Source: Puccinia triticina (taxonomy: Eukaryota; Basidiomycota; Pucciniomycetes; Pucciniales; Pucciniaceae). From it: 64,000 nucleotides of DNA. The stretch covers positions 5,554,001 to 5,618,000 of the forward strand of contig NC_070559.1 in NCBI RefSeq assembly GCF_026914185.1, in the 5' to 3' direction. The position numbers and the translations under genes are program-made. Positions 45,458 to 55,400 of this stretch are shown piece by piece (the first letter of the stretch is position 1; each line of letters opens with the position of its first letter). The notes below the pieces were generated by a model. The model was not told the DNA's origin, searched no databases, and was given only the letters and a program-made list of their open reading frames with translations.

Positions 45458-45650
45458 ATCCAAGTTTATTAAAATCACAGAAACACGGAAGGAAAGATCA
45501 AAGTTTTTGCCTGTGTTCATTAGCAAAAATCCCATAAAAGTTGAAATTAATCCCCAAACACCCCAGAGGGCACCTCAGATTGACCCTCCAGCCTGTGCCA
45601 GAGCAACAGGCAAAAAAAGGTTGGTCAAAAATGACAGCTCTGTTTATGAA
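45458..45650. repeat. Dispersed repeat, copy 1
   Basis: About 170 bp similar to 46436-46615: CCAAGTTTATTAAA, GTTCATTAGCAAAA, then TTGACCCTCCAGC in the same order. Confidence 0.7.
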
Positions 45651-45808
45651 GCTTAGGGCAAAAAAACCGTCAAAAATAAGGGTTTTGGGCCCTAGCACTA
45701 TAAATGTGCTGATGTAAACACTAGTAATGTAAATTCCTAAACTTTTTACGTGGTAAATATGGCCACTACAACGGTTTTAAACACTCTTTAAAAGAGGAGG
45801 ATTTATTA

Positions 45809-46012
45809 GGGGGGTTCACAATAGGATAAAAATAAAACTTTAGAGCCAATTTTAAGGCCTTTATCAACAACTTTTTAAACAATTGGCAAGATGTACAGGA
45901 TTGAGTGTCCCTTGACAATCAGAGAAACTTCTTCATTTTTAATTAAAAAGTCGTTCATAAAGGGTTTAATATAGGCTCTAAAGTTTTATTTTTATCCTAT
46001 TGTGAACCCCCC
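45809..46012. mobile_element. ~204-bp TA-flanked MITE, copy 2
   Basis: Same family as 33780-33980, with identical outer TIR and TA duplication (45807-45808 and 46013-46014); differs by a few substitutions and small indels in the loop. Confidence 0.88.
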
Positions 46013-46014
46013 TA

Positions 46015-46435
46015 TTATGTAATTAATAATATGTAATTATTAATTACAGGGAATAAATTTGGCGTAAAAAGTGGGTGGTAAGCGCTTAAACTGATTGGCT
46101 GCTTGACAGAGGCGGAGGTCTTATGGCAACTACTTATAAGGATAAAGTTTTAAATATGCTAATAATGGATTTTTGATATTTAAAAGGTTTAATCCAGTGG
46201 AGTTTGCGTGCTGGGGATGGTCTAAAGGGAAAAGGGGCTACAGTAGTAGCAGAGGAGAATATTCACGGCAAACTTACGGTTTATGGGCGGTGAATGGTCT
46301 GGGGGATCTTTTCCTGAGGGCCAAATAGGCCTCTATTTATAGAGGGGACTTCAGTGGGCGCAACCACTAAGTCCTTTTCTCCCTATGGGAGTATCCTGAG
46401 GTGTAGCCGTGAACAGGGCTTAGCTGTGGGCAATT
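46015..46435. other. Spacer, no gene
   Basis: Begins with an AT-rich stretch repeating TATGTAATTA. Nothing else recognised. Confidence 0.35.
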
Positions 46436-46620
46436 TATCCAAGTTTATTAAATCCACAGAATCATGGAAGGCAAGATCATGGGTTTTGACTATGTTCATT
46501 AGCAAAAGACATATTACACGTTGAAAATAATCCCCAAATACCCCGGGGGGCACCTCGGATTGACCCTCCAGCTTGTGCTGCAGTAACAAGCAAAAGTGGG
46601 CCGGTCAAATTGGATTTCAA
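46436..46620. repeat. Dispersed repeat, copy 2
   Basis: See 45458. Read on the minus strand, the family ends with TTTAATAAACTTGGA, resembling a polyadenylation region. Confidence 0.7.
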
Positions 46621-47179
46621 GGAGGGCCTAATCAATTGATTAAGGCAGCTCCAGGGAGGGGCTAGGAAAAAACCGGATCCCCTGGGGAGAAACACACCTC
46701 CCCCTCCCCTCTTAAATAGACGCCGGGTTGCCACCCAACTCTTGTCAGACATGTTGCAAACACCCCCACCCAAGCCTTGCTGTCAACTACAATGGTCTTG
46801 CACGCAACCTATCCAGATCAAACTCGGCCATATTTGGACCCTTCCCCCTTGCCTTGTCTTCCTACATATTCCCCTGAATTGCACCCTATTGCGCCCTGAC
46901 CCAAACTTTTTTTTCATCAGTCGCGATAGTTGCAAAGACATCACAACCCAGCTAGCCCTTTGCCTCGTTATCATCTTCAACACATTTTGTCCTCTGCCCA
47001 TCGGCCTCAACATCAGGTAAGAACAGCCCTAGGCCCCTCCCCTTTGCTTTGTCTTCACCTCTCAACACCCGGCAGTCCCACCTTACTCAAATCTGTCAAA
47101 TATCTGTTTCCCATGTCACTACAGTTGCCTCACCCTGGCCCACACCCCCTCTTTGCCCGCGCTATCCCTGCAAGCAGCC
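46621..47179. other. Region upstream of the hypothetical gene
   Basis: Pyrimidine-rich from 46740, with weak frames that show no domain. It may carry the promoter or 5' leader of the gene starting at 47180. Confidence 0.35.
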
Positions 47180-47597
47180 ATGGCAAAACTACCTCCGACC
47201 GCTCGCAGCGACGATCCCTTGCGTCCAGTTGCTTTAGCATACAACCACTTGCTGGGTCGTTATTATGTAGTGGTTGATGTCGAGGACGCGGAGATCCATT
47301 TCGCAGTTGATGAATATCTGGGCCATACCATGTCAACCAAGCCGGTGATTTACACGTCTCCTAACGAAATCTATTTGACCCACTCATTAGTTATGCAGGA
47401 CTTGGACCTTATCGTAAGTTCCTTCATGGCTTTTTTTTCGTTGATCTCACTTGAAAGCTTCCAAAAGACATTCAACACTCTGTTTACCTGTTTTCAAGGT
47501 TCCGTTGCGTGATGATCCTCTCAAAGCTTTGCTGTTGGAATTTAATCTTCATCACACGTTGTTTCTCTTGAATCTACCGGATCGCATTGCCGCCTGA
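47180..47597 (+). CDS. Hypothetical protein, 5' part of a disrupted host locus
   Basis: Exons 47180-47413 and 47499-47597 with a clean 85-bp intron (GTAAGT..TTTTCAAG) encode 110 residues, starting MAKLPPTARSDDPLRPV. The translation looks like a folded soluble protein (RYYVVVDVEDAEIHF, VMQDLDLIVPLRDDPLKALL) but I do not recognise a family. The TGA at 47595 may be premature, because gene-like sequence continues from 47765. Nearby insertions (47960 and 48697) suggest a decaying locus. Confidence 0.5.
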
Positions 47598-47764
47598 GAA
47601 CAAGTTGAATGTCAAATTAGGTCGGGCCTCTTATATCGGAAAGCTTTCCAGACCAGAGAGAAGATTGGAGTCTGACGCGATGGGTGTTTTGATCGCTTGG
47701 TTTATCAGATCCAGAAACAAATGTTAAATCCTTATGGTTAAGAACGAAGCAATACGTTTCAGCT

Positions 47765-47935
47765 ATGCCAAAGTTCCAACCGGGTGTGACACTCTTGGAT
47801 GCCTTATTGGTGCCGGTTGTGCAATTGGATGGACCCCTACATCTTCTGGAAGTCTTGAAGCACTATCCGAACATCAGAGCCCTCCTTGCCAAGTCTGACA
47901 TTGCCCCGGCTACAAATTGTGAGATATCTAAGGTA
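47765..47935 (+). pseudogene. Further coding-like exon of the disrupted locus
   Basis: Opens with ATG after CGTTTCAG. It reads MPKFQPGVTLLDALLVPVV.. LHLLEVLKHYPNIRALLAK.. NCEISK up to a possible donor at 47936 (GTACTC). After the MITE, an open frame EVQAKQKITSPKTAASESV runs to the copia A insertion at 48697. No family recognised. Confidence 0.4.
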
Positions 47936-47959
47936 CTCCCCCTCATGCTCATCGAGAGG

Positions 47960-48592
47960 CAGCGGTGGGCAGATACGTTACTTTACGTTACAGCAGTGAA
48001 ATTGGATAACGTAACATCTTTTTAGTTATCCAAATTGGCCATTTTGGTAACGTACAAAATTCTTGCAGTAAAGTATAGTAAAGTAACTTTTTTTTCAACC
48101 TGATTTTTTATGTTTTTGGTAACGTAACTTTTTTGATATAGAGCTTTTTGTAAAGAGAAAAAAAGAGCAAGTTGGTATCATGTCTTTAGCTTATTGGTTA
48201 AGGCTTGCCTCTCTCAGGTTAGTGACATTTGAAGTTGTGGGTTCAACCCTCACTCTGAACAGCTTTTGATGTGGCTTCCTGGCAGCATACTGAGTTTATG
48301 TGGTTGTTTAGTGTCAACTTGAGCAAACATCTCGCTTATATTGATAAAAACAACCACAAATCAGGGCCTTTACCAGAAAGTTACACCAAAGTTACCCAAA
48401 TCTGGGAAAAAATGTAACGTAACTGGTTTTGTTCAAAATAACCAGGGAACTTAACTAGATAGATTGGAGGCCATTTTCTGCAGGAGATATCGTAACTCCA
48501 AATTGGATATCTGTAACTAGCAGATAACGTAACTGTAAAGGTTACGTTACCGGCAGAGTTATCCATTTGGAGAACGTATCTGCCCACCGCTG
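47960..48592. mobile_element. 633-bp hAT-type MITE carrying a tRNA-like segment
   Basis: TIRs CAGCGGTGGGCAGATACGTT and its complement; CAGCGG-type ends are usual for hAT. The flanks CGAGAGG and CAAGAGG are near-identical and may be the remains of a TSD. AACGTAAC-type motifs are repeated in both arms. 48181-48270 (TAGCTTATTGGTTAAGG.. GGGTTCAACCC) has A- and B-box spacing of a tRNA-derived SINE. Confidence 0.75.
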
Positions 48593-48696
48593 CAAGAGGT
48601 GCAAGCTAAACAAAAAATCACTTCACCCAAAACAGCTGCCTCTGAGTCAGTACATGCTCTCGACAGCCTACCGGCGAACCACAAAACAACAGGGTC

Positions 48697-49473
48697 TGTT
48701 AGGTTTCACACAACTAGGATTTCATCATTTCATATGAGCTAAATAGGTCTATCCAACATTCTTGGAGACTGAGAGAGAAATGGGAAACAAAGTAGTACCT
48801 AGGAGCAGATCCGTTCAGTACTGAGTATGAGTAAGATAGATTGGTCTATAGAGCTGCGGTGCAGCTGAAGGAACCTTTGAGTTCTGAGGGCTGACAAGAT
48901 TTATCTCGTCAGTGTTCACGCTCCTATGGACGCGTTTGATAAGAAAGGTTCTTCTTACTTTAGCTTGAGTGTCTTGTAACTCAAGAATCACCGATGCGAG
49001 CTAGGAGAGATTTGGGACCGCGGTTGTCTATCACAGTGCGTAAGAGCAACCGTCAGTCTAAGGTCATTTTATGACTGGAGCACTGCAGCGATGAACTTAC
49101 CTCCGTTACTGGAGTGAGAGATTCTATCGCTGAGGCTTGGACCGGTTTGGTCTTGGGCATCGGATCCGAGTGCGCTGTTAGATCATAAATATGCTCTAGT
49201 CAGCTCCTCCGATCCTAGCTGAGGCTATCCTAATGGACGCACTTACCTTGAAGGTGGTTTGTCCTGTTTGGGTCGCTTGGGCGCTTTGTCGATTGCTGAC
49301 GTGGCTAGAAGGTTTGGAGCGGAGGAATTAGCTTTAGCACATTCCATCCACCTGAGGGCAGCATGCATATTGCATGCGCCTGAAGGTCGCGCCGGCTCAC
49401 CTTGGTCCCCAGTTGGGTTAGGTTTAGCAGCCTTGCGCTTCCTCTGATTTGGGGATGTACCCGAATCCTGACA
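48697..49473 (-). repeat. 3' LTR of copia A, coding in its U3
   Basis: 777 bp. On the minus strand it starts TGTCAGGATTCGGG and ends CCTAACA. The first ~230 bases are the end of the polyprotein frame. Two introns, 49175-49246 (72 bp) and 49028-49100 (73 bp), are predicted within it. Confidence 0.9.
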
Positions 49474-52400
49474 TCCCACCATGCTTCGAGCCGGTAGGCT
49501 GGAAGCAGATTGCAAACAGGATTTGATGCCAATGAGTTCCAGCGCTCTGCGGATGATGACTCGGCCAACTGGTTTGGTGAGAAAGTCAGCCGCGTTGGCT
49601 TCGGACCGAATGTAATTGAGTTGAATGAGCTTTCGAATCACGAGTTCTCGCACAAAGTGTAGGCAAATCGACATATGCTTGGTTCTGAAACTATTCTGTG
49701 AGGTTTCGCTTTTTGCCAAGTCAATCGCTCCTTTGTTATCCACTAGGACCTGAATTTGCTGCACTTTGGGGCGGATTTTGACTTCAGAGATTAGATTTGA
49801 TAGCCAGGCAAGTTCCCGGCCAAGATCGGAGAGTGCCTTGTACTCGGCCTCTGTTGTTGACAAGGAAACAGTTGCCTGCTTGGACAATTTCCAGGCCAGC
49901 AGGTGCGTACCCGACATAATTGCAAATCCGGTGGAAGAGCGGCAAGTGTTGGGGAAATTCCCCCAGTCTGCGTCAACGTAGGCCTTCAGAGCATTGTTCT
50001 GATTCTTGACGTAAGTGAGACCTAAGCTGCGAGTGCCGGACAGATATCAATAGACCTGAACTGCAGCGTGATAGTGCAGCATACCCGGCGATTCCAGGTA
50101 CTGTGACAATGAGCTCACGGCATAGGCAATGTCTGGGCGCGTTAAAACACTTAGGTAGTTGAGGGAGCCGATGAGCGCATGATAGTTGATACCAGTCTTG
50201 CGGAAATCAGCTATTTCTTGCTGGGTCGCTTTCCTGAGATACTCCTTTGGATTGAGCGGACAGGTGGCTGGATGGAGTTTGTCAAAACCAAATTCTTCCA
50301 GCTTGCGGTCGATGAATTGCAATTGATTGATTTGAATGGCTCCGGCAGATCGCTTGATGTTCATGCCGAGTAAGAATTTGGCTTCACCCATATACTTTAT
50401 TTTTAATTCTGCCTCCATCTTGTTCTTAAACTTCAGAGGATCCTTGCTAACAAAGACCAAGTCATCAAAATGCGCAAAGACATATGTATCTTCACGACCA
50501 GGAACTCCGCGCCGATAAAAGACACAAGGGTCAGCAACTGAGATTGTAAAGCCAATTGACTTCAGGTAGGTCGACAGGCGATTGTACCAAACTAGGGGCG
50601 CCTGTCGAAGACCATATGTTGCCTTCTTCAGTTCCAGGACTGTGTTCGGCGGAAAATCGAGCCCAGGAGGAGGTAATAGAGTAACCTTGTCCTCGAGAGG
50701 ACACGTGAGGAATGCGCTCCAAACATTGAGTTGATGTATGGCAAGGTCTTTGTCTACCGCAAAGGAGATGAAGAGACGAAGCGCACAGGGACGACCGGTT
50801 GGTGCAAATCTAGATTCGAAGTTCACGCCATGGGTCTGGCGAAAGCCCTGCGCACAGATGCGCGCTTTGAACTCCGTAATCTGATTATCCGGGCCAAGCT
50901 TTTTCCGAAATGCCCATGTGGCTGGAATGGGTGTATTGGCGGGTTCTCGGGCTCGCTGCAGCCAGACATCATGTTGAATCATGTTAGCGGCTTCCTTCAA
51001 CTCGGCCTCCTTCCATCTCAGCGATTCATCCGAGCGCATTGCTTGCTTGTGATTTGCCGGGTCAGTTGCGACAGTGGTATGGAACATTTGTCGTCGACTG
51101 TAATTACGGATGTTGGCTGGGTCGATGTCACTAGTGATCTGAGTGGGGTGCCTTGGACCGATGACCTTGACAATTCGAGGTTGACGCGGCTCCAGAGAAG
51201 GACCATCCTGACAAGGGATTGCCGTTTCGTCATCATCACTAAGTTCATCCTGATCTTCAAGACGGGGTCCTGGGGCGATTTCGCCTAAGATCTGATTGAT
51301 TTTGTTTTCTTCTTCGCGCTCTTCATCTTCAGCCATTTGCTGGTCCACAAAGTCCTGCTCCTCTGAGAAGGGCATCGGCTCGGAAGAGGAAAAAGATGGA
51401 AGTTTGTCAATACCGTAGACGTTGTGGCTTTTGTGCAGAGCCGCACATTGCCGAAATGTCGTTTCATCGAAGTGAACGTGCTTTGATGTGACAATAGTTC
51501 TGTCTTCGGGTCGGTATATCCGGTAGGAAGAGAAGTCATTGTCATAACCTAACATGACGCCATCCCACGCTATGGGTCCAAACTTCTGACCCCAATTCTG
51601 CTTGGGCTTGACGATCCAAGCTCGGCAACCAAACGGCCTGAAAAATTCAAGGTTCGGTTTCATTTGAAACATGAGCTCGATGGGTGAAGCTCGACTCTTG
51701 GACAGCGAGGGTAGGCTGTTGGTAGTTGCAGTAGCCGCCTTCACTGCCTCACCCCACCATTCAGGGGCCATATTAGCCTGCATCATTTGCGTTCGCGTCA
51801 TTTCGATCACGGTGCGGTTGGCTCTTTTGGTGAAGCCGTTGTGCTGGGGTGTGTAGGGCGGCGATACATGGTGTTGGATGCCGGCCTCCTTCAGGATCTC
51901 GCTGAGATTTTTGCTGACAAACTCGCCCCCACCGTCCGTTATCAACCGTTTGATCGACTTGCCAGTTTGGTGTTCAAAGAACTTCTTGAATTCTAGTATA
52001 GCCGCCATTGCGCCGCTCTTCTCCTTCAGAATTTCCGTGTGAATGTAACCGGAGTATTGATCAACCATGGTCAGAAAATAACAAGCTCCGCTGTTGGTAG
52101 CTGGCGCGATCGGGCCCACCAGGTCCGCATGGACAGTGTCCAAGGGTGCGGGGGCTGGCTTGAAGTGACTGTTAAAGGGTAACCGGGAGATCTTCCCTTT
52201 CATACAAGCTTCACAAGCCTTTGTCTCTTGTGCAGGCAAGGCTTTCCCGAGCATTGTTTTGATGCGCTTCCTACTTGCGTGGCCCATGCGCCGATGCCAA
52301 AGTTCGAAATCACTTGCCACAGGAGCGGACTTGACTTCAGTGAGATTCGCAATTGGCTGCTCTTGTAGGTCTCGAAGGCCGAAGATCTCGAATATGAAGT

Positions 52401-55400
52401 TTGAGGTGTCAATCGCGAGTGAGCTGAGATCATCGATCTTTACTTCAAAACCCGTTGGTGATGGCATAATTACGGCTTGATTCTCCATCAGTTGGGCAAA
52501 GGAGATGAGGCTTTGCGTCAAGTTCGGCACATATAAGGCGTCCTTCAATACAATGGTTGCTCCATTTGAAAACCGGAGAGTGGCATTACCCTTGGCCACC
52601 GCGAAAAGCTCCTTCTGGTCCCATTTATTGCCCGTCGCAATGCTGATTTGGACCGGGGATGACGTGTTAAATGTCAGGATTCGGGTTTGACCCCGAATCA
52701 GAGGAAGCGCAAGGCTTCGAAACCTAACCCTACAAGGGATCAAGGTGAGCCAGCGCTACCTCCAGGCGCATGCAATATGCATGCTGCCCTCAGGCGGTTG
52801 GAATTTGCTAAAGCTAATTCCTCCGCTCCCAAACCTTCAGCCACGTCAGCAACCGACGAAGCGCCCAAGCGACCCAAACAAGACAAACCACCTTCAAGGT
52901 AAGTGAGTCTGTTGGGATAGCCATAGCGAGGATAGATGAAGCTGATTGGAGTTCCTATATGTCTCCACAGCACATCGTTATCCGACGCCCGACCAGACCG
53001 ATCAGGTCCAAGCCTCAGCGATAGGATCTCTAGTCCCAACCAAGGAGGTGAGTCCATCGCTGCTGTGCCTTAGCCAGTAATGGCCCCAGACTGACAGTTG
53101 TCATTACGCATCGCGACAGACAACTGCGGTTCTTCTCTATCAGCTCGCATTGGAGACTCTTGATACACAAGACCCTCGAGCCAGTGTAAGAAAGAAGTCT
53201 TTATTCTTTGTGCGTCTCAAGGAGCGCATTAGCTGATGCAGCCTACAGTCTTGTCAGTCCACAGAACTTGTGGATTTCCTCAGCTGCATCGCGGCCTTCA
53301 AGACTTCTTTCTTCTCTACACTCAACAGTACCGAGCGGATCTGCTCTTAGGTACACTTTGTTTTCATTTCTTTTCTTCTGTCTCCAAGATTGTTGGATAG
53401 ACCTTTTTACTCATAAGAAATGATAAACTCTTAGTTGTGATAAATCTATAAGATTTACAGTCTCGATCGCTGGAACCAACGATCTCTACCGCAACTAAGA
53501 GCAGACCGCTATGGCAGGCACTCGACAAAACCCAGCTGCGTCAACATCCGCTTCTACCGCTGCTACTGCTACCTCCTCAAGCGATGAGCGCGATCTCTTC
53601 AAATGCCCCATCTTCGACAGAGACAACTTTCCCATCTGGCAAAGAAAGGTTAAAACTTACCTAGCAGTGAAGAGTCTGGTGAAATGTATCGAAACGCCCT
53701 TACCCAACAACGCTACGCAAGAACAGAAGCAAGAATATGTTCGAGCCGCCGCCATACTTAGCGGTCACGTCGCTGATGATATTTATAATCACATCATCAA
53801 TGACTCGAACATATACGACGCCTTTGCGATCTGGAAAGAGCTCAAGAACGAGTATGCGTCGTCATCAGTCCTCGCCATCTATCATGCCTGGCGCAAGTGG
53901 GAAGACATACAGTATGACAACGACATCAATCGCTACATAACTCAACTTGAAGCCATGCTAGCCGAATTCGCCGCAATGGGTCTCGACGTTCCTTCTACAA
54001 TCCTCAGCTGCACCATTATCGCTCAGATTTCAAGGAAAAGACCGTCCCTGATGGAAACTCTAATCAGTAATGCTGAGCTTCTGGCAAATCCGAAGCATAT
54101 CATAGCGAAACTGCGCGATATCGCACACCACGATGCGGTTACGGCCACCATGGATCGTGGAGAGGGAAGCTTTGGCGGATCATCAACTGCACTTGCTACG
54201 CAAGCCTCACACTTTGCGAATAGAGGGAACAACCCCAAGAAGCGCCGCCCAAATCCAAATGCTTGTCGAGATCACAAGCATAACCCTTTGTCCGGTCACC
54301 CAGAGGAAGAGTGTTGGACGTTGCACCCTGGCTTGTACAAGAAAGCGCGTCAAAACCCTCCTACCGGTCTTGTTACCACTGCGCCTACCGAAGGAAGCTC
54401 CTCCGCTAACATCGTTCGTCCAGCCTTTGGATATCTAACCGGTGTCGACGGTGACGATGAAGGCTTGCGCATGGTCCTTGAATCAGGCGCGAGTCACCAT
54501 ATGCTAAACTCCTTCGATCTATTCGACACCTCTACTCCGGTGCGAATGAGCATTGCCACAGGCAATAAATGGGATAAGAAGGAGCTTTTCGCCGTCGCAA
54601 AAGGGAATGCTACGTTGCGATTTTCGAATGGAGCGACTATCTTATTGAAGGATGCCCTTTACGTCCCGAACTTGACTAGGGGTCTCATCTCCTTCGCGCA
54701 GTTGATGGAAAACCAAGCAACCATCCTGCCATCGCCCAGTGGTTTTGACGTCAAAAGAGATGAACTCAGCGCTTTCACTGTCGACACGTCAAATTTCATA
54801 TTCGAAATTGTGGGCTTGCGGAAACTGCAAGATCAGCCAACGGCCAATCTCACGGAAGCGGCACCAGCAGACAAGATGTCCGAATTTGATCTCTGGCACC
54901 GCCGCATGGGTCATGCTAGCAAAAAGCGCATCAAGACAATGCTCGACAAGCCGCTAACTCCAGAGGCATCAAAAGCTTGTGATGCCTGTATGAAAGGAAA
55001 AATTACTCGCTTACCCTTCAGTAGTCACTTCAAGGCCGCGACTGCGCCTTTGGACACAGTACACGCGGACTTGGTTGGGCCAATCACCCCGGCAACAAAC
55101 AGCGGAGCCCGTTATTTCTTAACCATCGTAGATCAGTACTCAGGTTACATCCACACTGAAATCCTGAAAGAGAAGAGCGGTGCAATGTCGGCAATCCTCG
55201 AATACAAGAAGTTCTTCGAAAATCAAACCGGCAAGTCAGTCAAGAGGCTGATAACCAATGGTGGGGGCGAATTTGTGAGCAAGAATCTCAGTGAAATTCT
55301 GAAGGATGCCGGCATACAGCACCACGTGTCACCACCCTACACTCCTCAGCACAACGGCTTCGCCGAACGGGCCAACCGCACAGTCATAGAGATGACTCGA

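Noticed and set aside
52672..52743. N-terminal residues of the open frame crossing from LTR B into copia A
   Set aside because: This is a chimeric frame created by the nested insertion junction.
52687..52902. Separate protein gene in the 5' LTR of B
   Set aside because: The frame has no ATG near its start; it is the LTR copy of the polyprotein tail and is meaningful only downstream of RNase H.
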